From Rhizomucor pusillus (lineage: Eukaryota; Mucoromycota; Mucoromycetes; Mucorales; Lichtheimiaceae): a stretch of DNA of 64,000 nt. The DNA lies in the NCBI GenBank assembly GCA_900175165.2, contig FWWN02000671.1:125198-189197 (forward strand). The letters run 5' to 3'. The first letter of the stretch is position 1; every line of letters starts with the position of its first letter. The notes below the pieces were generated by a model. The model was not told where the DNA came from and made no database searches. It was given only the letters and a program-made list of their open reading frames with translations. Below, piece by piece: positions 1 to 11,815 of this stretch. Both the position numbers and the translations under genes were made by a program.

Positions 1-1385
1 CGGTGGCAACACACGAAAATCAGAAATCACTTGTCCCCCAAACACAACAGGGCGTGTAGGGCCTGGCAAATTCGTAAGGACTGCGTGTGGAATATCGGCT
101 AATCTGTCCACCGATCTGTTCATAAGATTTACCAATCCAGGCACTCGGGCCAGCACACGTTGTGCGAACCATTCGTACATAAGACTCGGCATTTTTGACG
201 CTTTGATCGCGAGCATTTCGCGCCAAACTTGACGGAACAAGGTTTTTGTCGAGATTTCTTCCATCGAAAACCATCCCCAGGTTGCACTTACAATGTTTTG
301 GAAACTACAGTCGTCTCGGCTACGTTGTGACATAGGTATGAGCAAACAGACGTGTTTGTCTTTCCTGAGATTCTGCTGTTCCAGATAATCCTTGATACAC
401 CGCGTCACAACAAGTACCATGATGTCATTGATGGCACCTTGCCCCAATGCTCGCTGGACAAGCCTAATGTCCTTAATACGAATAGGCTCTGACCATGCAA
501 TTTGTTTTCTGAAAGCCTGCAGTCCATCGTAGTAAAGGTCGTGATGATGTGACCAACGTCTAGGTAGTATGCAATAAAGAAACACCCAGAAATCATGGAT
601 GAGCGTTCGCAAGAGTGCTTGTCCTTCTATGCAAAGCGCAATAACGCATTGCAGCCAATGTGGCAACAGCAGCCAAATAGGATCCGGTATGCTATCGTGC
701 CTTCTATACTGCTGCTGCTTTTTTCTCCTAGGAGAGCCTGCAGCGTACTTGTCGTTGTTGCTATTATCTGTTTTCTCGTGATCATGAAATTTATGATGAC
801 GATTATGGTGGTTATCGTCTTCGTCACTTGAATGTAATTCTTTTCCTCCGTCAGCGCTGCGATGTGTGATATCCCAGAGGCTGGATATAAAGCTATACCC
901 ATCCGCCAAACAATGATGCGCTTTCCAGAAAAATGCGCAGCGTTCACCGTCGAGTCCGGAGATAGCATGAAGTTCCCATAACGGCTTAGAGTATACGAAC
1001 GGACGTGATATCTATTTTTATTTTGATGGATGTAAAGTTGAGTTATCGTCCGGAAAAGGATGATCAAGTATGTTACCTGATCAGCTACGTAGTCTTGCAA
1101 AGCTTGCTCCGTAGGTTCTTTTAATTGATGGTGCATAACATTCATGCGCGGCTCCCATCCACGTGCAGGCGTCCACTCGGCAGTGTTGATCAACGATGCA
1201 TTGGCGGGCACCATTGCATATCTAGGAAACCGATCACACAACTCGTTGATTGACTGATAAACTCGTCGTGAATCCAGCCTCTTCTCAAACATCCAGAGTC
1301 CAGAAACCGTCATTAACCGTCGTGGATGCTCAACACGCAGCCAGAAATCATCCAACCCTGAGAGGAACCCTTCTTGCTCGTCCAT
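1..1385 (-). CDS. Wax ester synthase / diacylglycerol acyltransferase-like protein, C-terminus beyond window
   Basis: Family role: transfers an acyl group from acyl-CoA to a fatty alcohol or diacylglycerol. Exon 1 (1077-1385, 103 codons) starts MDEQEGFLSGLDDFW, the usual start of the family. An intron at 1012-1076 joins in phase 0 to a second exon that runs to the left edge without a stop. Exon 2 carries the catalytic HHCLADG motif (HHxxxDG), then a hydrophobic stretch, LLIPMSQRSRDD, and LTNLPGPTRPVVFGG near the edge, all in the order expected for the N-terminal acyltransferase domain followed by the C-terminal DUF1298-type domain. A charged His/Asp/Asn-rich insertion of about 50 residues (about 690-840) follows the catalytic motif. 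The start lies about 250 bp from the 3' end of the next gene, so its promoter is short. Family assignment is firm; the substrate is not visible. Confidence 0.88.
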
Positions 1386-1634
1386 TGCAGAGTGTTATCG
1401 GAAAAGGAAGAAGCTTAGCTAAATACCCGGCCATTTCCCCTGCATCTATGTTTGGAAACCCTTGTTTCGAACAAATCTTGCTAACGTTCTCGATATTTGC
1501 CCATGCGTCCGGAAGAAGCATCCGTGTACAGCATTCGTACACAAATTCAATACATATTATGCGTAGAATGAAACCAGTTTTATTTACATATATCATAAAG
1601 CTGCAAACTTACAGTGAAAAGTGTAAGGTGCAAA

Positions 1635-4600
1635 TCATGCAAACTTATTATAATATCCTGAGCATACCCAGTAATGAGTTTCTGCATTTGCATCAATACC
1701 CGAAGGTGGGAGTTTGGAAATTGTGGCCAGACTAGAAAACATTGTAGCTTTGCGGCTTGCAAAAGCTTGACTTCGCAGGATGCCGCGACGAGTCATGTTT
1801 TCAAGGAGTTCCTTCAATTCTGCAAACGTCAACAGGTCTTGCATAGGCCTATGCAACGCACGTTCCGTGATGCCCGGTCGCTGCATGACTTGCTGGAAAA
1901 TATTCTCTTCGCAGCTGGCAAGAACAGCTGTGGTAACGTTGCCTGTTATGCTATTCCACATCCGAGGATCAAGGACGTCTTGTTTACAGACTTTATTGAT
2001 GGCAATTGGATCCCGTTTGACTTCAGCAGCAATATCGGTTGCTGACGCCACTCCAGTCCGTGCATCAATGACCCAATTATCCAGATGTGTCACCAACACA
2101 TAGCGTAGGGATTCGAAGCCAACGCGATGAACCAGTGGAACCTGGCGCTGCATGAGCATATCCAGACAGTTGCGAATCATGACATCGCTTGCTCCAGGAA
2201 CACTTTCAAGAACTTTATCCTATTTTGAACGTTAGCGCAAGATATACAAATAACTTTTATAAAAATTACCTTGATCTCCGGCAACGAGGCACCGCGATCT
2301 TGGACCTTTCGCAGATATTTCACTATCGCATGAAGCACAGGACGACTTTCTGCATCCTTAGTGTGGAAAAATCCAGACCATTCCACTTCAAAGGCAATTT
2401 CATCCAATGATTTGACCTCTGTACTCGATGGCTCGATATCCATCAGTGCCTCATTTGTTGAATTCTCCATCATGGTCATCTCAATTGGAAAGTTTGTCAG
2501 CGATTGATCTATATTTATCGTCAGTCCATCGCAGCATCGTGGTAATTGCTCTACACTGCATACCAAGCATTCGTGCGCGATACATAGGTATCAGATGCTT
2601 TGTCAGCTCTAGACCTTGGTTCATGATATCAAATTGTATCTATTGCTATTGCTAAATAAATTTTATCTTTCAAATATCATCTTCTATACGTACCTTATCG
2701 GTGGATAATAAATCTAGGAGGCATGCCATTATGCCATTGGTAACCAACGTCGCATTAAATTGCAATTGACCTTGGTTGACAAGAGCTTTCTCGTGTTCCA
2801 AGGCCTGAGCAAAGAAGTCTTTGGTAAACCTACCAGCCATGCGATGCTGGTATCTATAACGATGTACATGTCAGGAAATGCTCATTTGCATCAACAAGGC
2901 TTTACTTACTTCCGCGATAGACCATAAGAGCTGACAGGCAAACGACGTGCGTGTCTTATACTGTAGTGAGGCTTGACGAGAACTCCTCGCTTATGCGAAG
3001 TCTCCAGTGCATATTTCTGTGCCTCCTCAGAGTAGCGGCTGAAAAGACTGTATGCGAAAAATGGATCATAAAGCTCCGTAGGAGTCAAAAGGATCATCTA
3101 AGCATATCCTTAGTAGCGCGTAACAAGATTTGACAATATCGAGCGACTAACCCTATATAAGACTTGTAGAAGCTCGTTGATACGATTTTCCGTTTGCAGC
3201 TCTGGCAGTTTCTCGTCAGGCAGATTATCTGTTTTAGCGGATCCGTCCTCCCGGATGGTGAAAGACGTGCTTGACAAGACCTGGTTCCGCTGCAAAGACG
3301 TCGGTGCGTTTTGAAACCTTTCCTCCAAACGTTCATTGTTCCTTTCGTTTATAGGATATTCAATTTCATAATTCGTCATTCCTTCAATGGTACAAGGCAA
3401 TTCAGTTGCTCGATAGTAATCCTTGATCCTAAAATTTAATTAGCAATGAAAAATACCGTCTCATTTCTTTTTTAAAAGCTTACTGTTCTATGCCTTGCGC
3501 CCGTTGTATAAAGTATTCCAATTGATCCAGTAAATTGAAATCAGCCGACCTGAGATCATCTTTGAATACTCCAGTTTTCAAGGCTTCTTCGTAAAGAGAT
3601 GGCCATATCTTAATCAAATTATCAAGTTCTTGTACACGTTCGGGATTTCGTCGCAGCAACGATATGCGATAACGGCATGCTTCTGGCTTACGCCCAGGAA
3701 TAAGTTGCCCGATGGGTTGCCAAGAGAAGCGAGTGAAACGACCACGGTATTTCATTATGACATATGCGTATATCAACAAGTCGTCTTCTTCTTCCTTCCA
3801 GGTGTAGCGAGGGGCACGTTTCAATGGTCCCAATGTAGCATACACGTTATCCTCTACAGAGCCGTCAGAAAATGCCGACTATAGCAGCACAAAAATGCAA
3901 TTCTTACCATCTATCAAAGGTAGATCATCATTTGCTTCCCCTGCCGCCGTCTTTCGTGTCCTGCGTCTCACGACACTTTCAACAGAGTGACCAATGTCCC
4001 ACCGTGCAAATGCTCTCTTAGAGCTCAACTTGACAGCTTTCGATTCCTTCTCTTCGCCGCTTCGCTTCTGACGTCTTCTTGTCGAACCACCGATTCGTCT
4101 CGCCAATTTCTTAGCTGCCTGTATATCCGCTTTTCGCTGAAACGCTTCCTCCATACGCCTGTAATAAGCAGTTACCATAGCCAATGGCATGTCCAACGAA
4201 TCAGCCAACGTTCGACAGAAGTAAATGTTCTTGAGTGGAGTGGTATAAGTCTTTTTGTCGATATACTGGTTCAACACTTTACGTTGCTCCCGAGTGTAGA
4301 CAGTAGTGACGGACCAATTCTTTGCAGTATATAGCGTACAGACAAATGGATCATCCGCGAAATTTTCATGCATCGGCGTTGACTCCAGACGAAGATCGCG
4401 ATGGGAGCATAAATACTGAAGTTCACTCCAATAGATCGCCACATCAGAGCTGCTCTTCAACTCATACGTTGAGATAACTGGAGCATCCGCTTGTCGATAA
4501 TCTTTGATAGAAACGTGGTCCATAACCTTGTACGCGTTGGGCAGCGAAGACACCGAGGTTTCATAATTTGGTTTCATTTCGTCGTTGTAAACTGGTTCCA

Positions 4601-7600
4601 GAAGGCCTAGATTCGTTGCAATATCCAGAACGATTCGCAACCGACGTCTGAAGCTATTCTTGTTGGTGAGGAAAACTTCCTTGACTTCTTCAGGTATGTC
4701 CTTGATTTTTAAGTCCAAGCTTTTAGGATCCCGGAGGAATTCATGGATTACTGGCGTGAGTTGGAAAAATCCAATGATTTGCAGATACAAGGTGACAGAC
4801 ATTTCATTGGCAATGACTGTTGTAGGCAGAGTGTTGTCCGCCAAGATACCATCCACGTTCTGTTGCACCAAGCCAAATAGATATTGATGCAGAAGCTTCG
4901 TCCGAATTAATCTCGCATATACAAATCCGAACTGCATAGCAATCGTAAGCCAGTTTCCACCTGTTGACCTGCCAGGGTATTTTGCTGCGATTTCTGATGC
5001 CATCTCCATATTTGATTGTAATGTCCTGATGCTTTCTCGGAGCTCCTCTGCTGCAGCGCCTTCAGCAGAATCCAGTAAAGCTTGCATACGTGAAAGTCGC
5101 GCATCCAAACTTTCCACATCGTCCGCTTGAACATATTCAGGTTTCGTTATTCGCATGTATCCTCTTGCGAGTATCTTGGATTCCTGCAATTGCTTCTTAA
5201 ACAACTCCATTTCTGGTCCGTTCGCATCGATATCTTTGCGGAAAATGACTCGAGTATCTGACTTGGAACCGCTTAAGTGGAAACTTCTTACAACGGTTGT
5301 CTGTGCCAGACCCTGTGACTCTAATTTGCGGCCAGTGCTCCACAGCGTTTTCAAGCATATCCTATGGGATTGCTTGCTTCCTGGATACATGTCGTCTAAT
5401 CTTTTAGCGAGATCATGTCTCATTCTTGCTCCAACTTCCATAATTGGATGATCTTCAAGCAAAGCCAGCATGGCCTTTGTTCGTCGCTCCAAATAGAGGT
5501 TGGTGGTGGATTTCGGTGCAGCATGCTTCACGAACTTAATGCCTGCTTTTGTGTGGCCGATAACACCTGTATTATCCGCGGAAGCAGTGCCTGGAAGACC
5601 CTCCGTTTGCTGATCACTTTTCATGTTTTCAATGGCTGCAGGTGCTTCAGTGTTTGTAGACTCCTGGCCATCAGCAGCTGGGCTACCCGTAGCGGCCACC
5701 GTCGGACCTGCAGGTTTAGGTGTGGTATTCATATCTGCTCTGCTCCTTTTCGTTGCAGGCTCAGACGCGTTTGATCCTTCAGCTTTGACTTCATCTTCTG
5801 GAAGAGGGCGTTTTTTAGGACGTCCCCTAGGTTTTTTTGGCTTATCCTCGTCTGCTTTTTTCGCTCTGCCTGACTTGACTGCCTTCAGTACGTTGTGGTT
5901 CCGGAAATCGGTTTCAATCAGTTTGGCAGGGCTGATCTCAAATTGGGGCGTCGGTGCATTGATATCAGCAGGAGCATCTTTTCCGAGGAGTTCATTGTAA
6001 GCTTTAAGAGTGAAATACCGATACTGACGTAAACGACCATCGAACTCAATGTGACGAGCAATTTGATGTTTCTTGGCGGCTTTTGCTTGTGAATTAAGCA
6101 TATTATCGACGACTTTCCAAAGGCTCTTGTGGTCGAGATAAGTAATACGTGCCCGGAAATCCTAAATAGCTTCGTTAATATGTCGAAATATGGTCTCCTA
6201 CAACATGCGACATACTCTGGACGTGGCACCCGTCGTACCGAGTTCCGCAATCAGGCTGAAAATCTGCTGATCATACGTGACATCACGCATAAGTCTGTTG
6301 TGTTTTGGTATATTCATCTTGGAAGTTAGAACCAAGCGTCCCTTGAATCGGTTGAAATTGCTATCTTCTTCAGAGATTTCAATATCTGCGGGTACTATAT
6401 CACGATTCATTGTCAGACATTATATCAAGTTGTAAAATATGGTGGTAGCTTACTGTTGGTGTCTTCTGCAGGCTCATCGTCTTTGATAAGCTTAAGACAT
6501 CGATAGTTGCGACCGAGCTTCTTTTTGAGTGCAGCCAGCTTTACAATATTTACGCCTTTCATCCGAATAGTTTCAAGGTTACAATAGAACCATTTGCGTA
6601 CACGTTTCTCGTTATGATTGAAACCCTAAAAAACGATTCAGTAGCCATGTAAGGGAAGTGATAGTTTTAACTTACCAAGGCACTCAAGACATCTTGTACA
6701 AACATTGTATGACCCTTTGCACCTTCAAGGAGTTCGACAAGACTATCTTTTAGCTTAGCATTGGTAAAAAAGACACCAGATGCATTAACATTGATTGGTG
6801 CTTTGGTGCCTTGCGATGCAAAATCAGCTACTAATTCATCCTTATATTCTTTGCCGCAAAATCGTTTGTGAATGCACAAATTCGTATGTATTCCTCGCAA
6901 TGTTACTGGCTTTCGAATGCTGATTTCAAGCAGTTAATATCAACTCTGAACTCGATAGGTAAGGTTGATCCATACATTGCATTAATCTTCTCCAATGCCT
7001 TGACATAGTGTCCAGTCGATCGCGGATCAGTTTCCAGAACTTTTGTAAGACTAGCCTGAGATATACCGCTTGCTCTAGCCTTCAAGATAGCTTTAAGAAC
7101 CAAAGTCTGGTTTTCAGATATGACCCGGCCAGGCTAGTATGGAACAAATTAGCTTTGTAGAATTTCTCATTCAAGTAGGACCATCAATGTACCGCTACAC
7201 CGTAATATAGCTGCTTTTCTTGTAGTTGTTTAGTAGCGAGTATGCAAAGTCGATTTCCATATTGCTCCTTAACGTCTTCGAAGCTCATATTTTCAATGTT
7301 GTGGATCCTCTTCAAATTCTTTTTGATAGTTTCTTTTAAAGCCAGTGTTTCAGCCTATTCGACGATGACACCATCAATCACACGTGAATCTTCGTTCCAA
7401 TTATATCGTCATACCTTAGAAGGTTGACTCTTTTTAGACTTTGCAGGCTTTTCATCTTCTTCTTCTTCCTCCTCCTTCTGCATTTCTTCATCACTTTCGT
7501 CCTCTGGAACAACATCATAGTCATCATAGTCATCATCTTCGGAAGGATTGTCATCGGGCACGAATTCGTCGCTGTCATCGTCATCATCAAATTGTATCTT

Positions 7601-8239
7601 CTTTTTCGGCTTCGTTTTCGCACGTTTGGTTCGTGTCGGTTTTTCAGCTGGCGGTTTCTTTGCAGTACGTTTTGACCCTCTCGAAGTACGTGTATTTATC
7701 GCTTTGCTGGATTGACCATTCTTTTTAGAAGATTCGGCTATGTCCTCATCCGCGGCAGTCTCGACAGCTTCTTCAGGCTTATCGGCTACATCCACGTTCA
7801 TGTCATCTGTCTTATTAGCTTTATCGGACATCGTAACGTCTTCAGGCAGATTATCTTTGCTGGTATCGCCATGTTTGTCGGATTTATCGGCTAACTCATC
7901 AGACTTGTTATTGTCGTCGGCACCTCCAGCCTTGTTAGCTGCCGTGTCGTCAATAGGTATGTCAATGTCTTCGTAAAACTCGAGATCAGGTACAAGCAGG
8001 GTTGGCCATATAAATTTCATGTACGATTCGTCCAAATTGAGTTTGCCCACATCTTTCGCGTTCGATTTCTGTAGCTCTTTGTTCACAGCTTCGCGAACAA
8101 GGTCCCAAAGCTGTGCCAAGTTTACACCTGTTATCTCCAGCGTAAGTATACATGCTTCCGGTCACTTTATAGCGATATTACCATTCTCTCCTTCAAATGC
8201 AATCTCATCCTTTACATGATCGACAATTGTGTCAAACAT
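1635..8239 (-). CDS. TFC3: Transcription factor IIIC, B-block-binding large subunit (tau138/TFC3, GTF3C1 type)
   Basis: DNA-binding subunit of TFIIIC, which recognises the B box of tRNA genes and recruits TFIIIB for RNA polymerase III. Exon 1 (8182-8239) joins across a 54-nt intron (8128-8181) to give FEGENGVNLAQLWDLV, the usual N-terminal winged helix. An Asp/Glu/Lys-rich stretch follows (about 7409-7980). The B-block domain at about 6903-7130 contains GISQASLTKVLETDPRSTGHY. An AT-hook (KPRGRPKKRP) lies near 5820. A large exon at about 3880-6100 holds the middle, and a Myb-like segment (RAPRYTWKEEEDDLL) lies near 3790. Further C-terminal winged-helix pieces reach the stop at 1635 (HYWVCSGYYNKFA). 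Many short introns are present; I did not fix every junction. The last exon could extend a little if another splice site is used. Roughly 1,900 residues, in line with the family. Confidence 0.9.
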
Positions 8240-8400
8240 AATTATCGATAGAAAAGGGTGCGGCGGGCAGGAATTGAAACGGAAATGTCCCCAAATTCTT
8301 GTCCAGCAGCATATCTATGTGACTTGTTTCGCATTTGCTTGCTTGTAAAGTCAGGCCCGCATCGTTTAGCAACGCTTCCTATTACAGAAGAATAACGAAG
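8240..8400. promoter_or_regulatory. Divergent promoter between TFC3 and the NDUFB2-like gene
   Basis: Only 161 bp separate the two start codons, which point away from each other, so both promoters must lie here or inside the genes. An upstream ATG at 8335 is in frame with the plus-strand gene, so part of this interval could instead be coding. No confident TATA box seen. Confidence 0.5.
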
Positions 8401-8651
8401 ATGGCTGCTGGTCTCGGATTCCACCCTCACTTTGCTGGTTTCTGGCACCGTTTTACTGGAAAGGCTCTCGGAGCAACCATGTGGTTTTGGATGATGTACC
8501 GTGCTAAGCAGGACGGTCCTGTCTTGCTTGTAAGTTTTTGAAATTTCGCGAATGACAAGGAAGCGAGCATTGACATGTTCGTTAACTGTAGGGTCTGCAA
8601 CACCCCTGGGACCACCACCACCACGAAGAAGGTCACGCTGAAGAGCATTAG
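8401..8651 (+). CDS. NDUFB2: Complex I accessory subunit, NDUFB2-like (plant B2 type)
   Basis: Two exons (8401-8529, 8592-8651) give a 62-residue protein. Exon 1 encodes GKALGATMWFWMMYRAKQDG and exon 2 GLQHPWDHHHHEEGHAEEH. The core MWFW-YRAKQDGP followed by a HPW and a His-rich tail matches the small NADH dehydrogenase 1 beta subcomplex subunit 2 of plants and fungi, a single-pass membrane protein of the mitochondrial inner membrane. The intron (8530-8591, 62 nt) has a GTAAGT donor. An in-frame ATG at 8335 would add 22 residues, rich in Arg, Ser and Ala, that could act as a presequence. I chose the shorter form because it gives the family's usual start. The gene is divergent to TFC3. Confidence 0.8.
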
Positions 8652-9289
8652 ACTATGTTTACAGTATATTTGTGCCGAAACGTTTCGTAATTCCTTACAC
8701 TCTTGAACGCAATACAATACATAGAAACTCTTCAACGCATCATTTCCCGTTTGCGTCGTTATTTACTATTATTTCCGTCCGCTTGGATGGTTTCGTTTGT
8801 TCTTAGGAGAAAATATAATTAAACTCTCAGCATATCTCATGTCATGGAATATCTCGCTTTACTGTATACGCTGCAACTCAACTATGCTGACAGTAAACCG
8901 GAATGATCCCTGTAAACATACAATGTTTGAGAACATGAAGACCTAATACGCGTATTATATGCTAGATCGATTTGTGTGGTATTTTGGCGCCCTTGCATTA
9001 CTTCAACATTTCTTCTTATTAGTCGGATAATAGAAGACAAGCCTCGAAAGTATATTTGGATGGCTAGATATACTTGGTTTTTATAGATAGCAGAGTACAG
9101 CTATTACAAAGATTACATAATTTTACTGGTTTTGCACACCAGTACCCACTCTGGGACACGATAAAAATGAAGTTATGACTCTGTGGAAATTAAGTTGGAA
9201 CTAGAAGAGGGCTCCAAGTGCGCATTATTTCGTGCCAAGTCCATTTTTCGTGAGGCCCGACTTCATGCCTCTTCATTATATGGTCCTAA
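8652..9289. other. Intergenic, no gene seen
   Basis: AT-rich sequence after the NDUFB2-like stop codon. It holds the 3' UTR and then the unrecognised left flank of the transposon relic. No open frame with recognisable content on either strand. Confidence 0.6.
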
Positions 9290-10580
9290 CGGGACTGTCG
9301 CGATTCGCATAATGGCCCGGCCAATGCAACTAGGTGACGGAAATGAATAACCGTTATACGATAAAGGAAAAAGGTCCACAAGTAACCCTTGGGACAGCGA
9401 ACCTGTGTGAGGTCACAGCCAATGCGGAAAACGAGTGCCGTCAGGCGATTGGTCGGGGCGCTGTAGGCGGGCCTCCGTAACATATTTGGCTGTGGTCAGA
9501 GGCTTCAGAGACTCAAACGGCAATCTCTTCGTGCGAATTAAGGTCTTTGCTTGCAATATGTTGACGCAATCCTTAATGTTCGCGTGCCCTGGCTTCGCAA
9601 AGAAGACCACGCATTGGAAATGACGGTCTACCAATTCCGACGTAGTCTACGACGTTTACGAGGGCCGAATGTGGCATGAATTGATGGAACAGCATAACGA
9701 ATGTTTCGTTGATGACGACAACTCGCTGCTCTCGACGCTGAATGTAGATAGATTCCAGCCATTCTCTACGGGACCATACATTCAGTTGACGCCATTTACT
9801 TAAGCTCCAAAACTCAGAAAGGCAACATGTCGCCAGCGGACCACGCGTTCCTGAGAAGTTTGCAGAGAGGAATAAAGGATTTGGAGAAGAAAAAGTGTGC
9901 GGCGATCAGTTTGCATCGTGCAAGTGAACACAATACCCGCCCAACGTGTCCCAGATGCCTATTGTTCGGGTTCCACCACAAGGTGCTCAAGAAAAATAGC
10001 AAGCACCAGATAAACCACTATCTGAGACCACTTGTTGACGATTTGAAGAAGCTCTATACTGGAGTTACGACATCAGTAAACGGCAAATCCAACACTCGGA
10101 TACAAGCAGCGTTGCTGATGGTCGCTTGTGACATCCCAACAGCCCGAAATGTCTCCGGATTTACAGGCATTGGATCAACCTGGGCCTGCTATAAATGCAA
10201 GCGGCAATTTTCCAGTATCCCTGGCAATCACTTAAAACATGATTTCTCTGGATTCACAACAGAGGACATAGCAGCATGGGAGGAACGATAGTGGAAGTGA
10301 AAACAGAATTCACGCTGAAGCTTGGGCAAATGCCAGCAATCTGGACGAGCGGAAGATGATCGAGAGAGCGCACCCGCTAGACCTCTTTTGACGCCGTCCG
10401 CTGTACAATTGTGGATCCAATGCACAATTTGTATTCTGGCACAGCCAAACATGTCTAGAATCTCTGGAAATCGCCGGTCGATCCGAGCACGAACAAGCCT
10501 TTGCTCGCCGCACAAGATTTTGAAGTTATGGCCGAGCAAATGAAAAACATCATCCTTCCGACAGGCTACGACTTGCCTTG
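9290..10580 (+). pseudogene. Decayed Plavaka-type (CACTA-related) transposase
   Basis: Several out-of-frame blocks in the right order match Plavaka transposases of fungi. Near 9540-9620 is a block ending CPGFAKKTTHW. At 9650-9795 is VVYDVYEGRMWHELM, then LLSTLNVDRFQPF, ending in a stop. At about 9990-10260 are HQINHYLRPLVDDL and DIPTARNVSGFTG, then a Cys-x2-Cys block (CYKCKRQF). At about 10411-10580 is VDPMHNLYSGTAKHV, a stop, then NLWKSPVDPS. The family has Trp at that stop, so TGG appears to have become TAG. Frames change at least three times and several stops interrupt the sequence, so the copy is dead. No terminal inverted repeats were identified. Confidence 0.8.
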
Positions 10581-11815
10581 AGGAAAAGTTTTGTCCGGTT
10601 GTGTCAACTTGATTCGTTTTTGAATGGAGAACGTGGGTCTTGGTTGCCTCCTCGATCTTAATAGACAAATCCATCGAGCTTGAGACAAGCTTTGAAGAAA
10701 GCGAGGAAGGAGATGCGAGATGTTGATGAGAAAACTGAATGGAAAAAAATGGCGAATGTCGTATTTTCCCTCTTGCTCCATTCAAATAACATCATGTTAG
10801 TCCAATATGAATGACCGTACGCATTTTGTTGGGGATCGGATCAAGTTGGCGAAGAACCTGAAAAAAATGTTGAAGAGGATTCTGCTTATGGTTTCCGGTG
10901 ACAGCAAATTGCAAAGGTAGTGACCTTATACAGCCTCGAATTCTATAGTAAGTATCACGGTCCACGTACTGTAATGCACGCGCTTGTACCTTGCAGAGAT
11001 TCGAATGTAGCTATACGGATTGGGTATGTCATTGCATGGTATATCTCTCCGGCTTAGTCAAGGATTTCGAGACCGGTTGTCAATCGAAGATGTTATTCTC
11101 ATTCCTGCCACGTTTTATTAAATATCTATGGAAAGTCAAGGTATGTTTATACTTTCCAGAGCACCTTACCCTTTCTTTATCTGTATTAAATATCTTTGCG
11201 AATTATTGTCAAGAACTCTATTAGTATCTCAATGTTGCCAAACACGACAGTTTGAACATCATACAGTCAAAGTCAATTTCCGTCCATTTCGAACGCAAAT
11301 TGCTTCTGCAAACACGTTTCTCATTTGTTGCGAAAATTGTGTGAAATAAGCGCAAATAAAGATATGCGCAAGTGCGAATATGCTCCATGCTTCGCGCACA
11401 TGTACCGGAAATATCCAATAAAGCAACAACGAAGAGTGTCAAAATTCTATTGTTTTTTACAAGCGCTTCACTCTTCGCTTCACTCGCTGCGCTTAGTTGG
11501 CTTAAGCTCATGGCTGATCTGAGTCTGTAGAATAAACGCGCTTGGCCTTCATAAACCTCCATTCTCCAGCAGTTTTGCATCTTCTTCGCTACTGCAAGCA
11601 CAGCGCCATCGAATTCCGGTTTATTCAGACTGGCGCTCGCCTGAAACGATGTCTGAGAGTATACAACAGTAAAATCTAGCTTCTTGTTTAATATAAAGAT
11701 TATCCGAGAATAAAGCGAGGTTTTTGGAGATTCTATGGCGCAAAAGCCCTGCTTGTCAGCGCAAAATTTATTACAGACGGCGCAAAGTTATCGTATTAAC
11801 CAACGCAACAGTTTT
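10581..11815. other. Gene-poor stretch, probably the eroded end of the transposon
   Basis: Contains open stretches on both strands, the longest on the minus strand at 11221-11601 (126 codons), but none resembles a known family. The part next to the Plavaka relic may be its unrecognisable 3' half. Nothing else could be supported. Confidence 0.4.

Noticed and set aside
595..1000. Open frames on the plus strand at 595-831 and continuing minus-frame text through the intron
   Set aside because: They lie opposite or out of frame with the WS/DGAT-like exon 2, which has the HHCLADG motif and family text to the left edge.
1348..1735. Open frames between the WS/DGAT start and the TFC3 stop, one of 82 codons on the minus strand and one of 161 on the plus strand
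   Set aside because: No splice phase connects the minus frame to TFC3, and neither frame resembles a family; probably promoter and 3' UTR.
11221..11601. 126-codon open frame on the minus strand
   Set aside because: No family resemblance, no supporting splice signals, in a gene-poor stretch.
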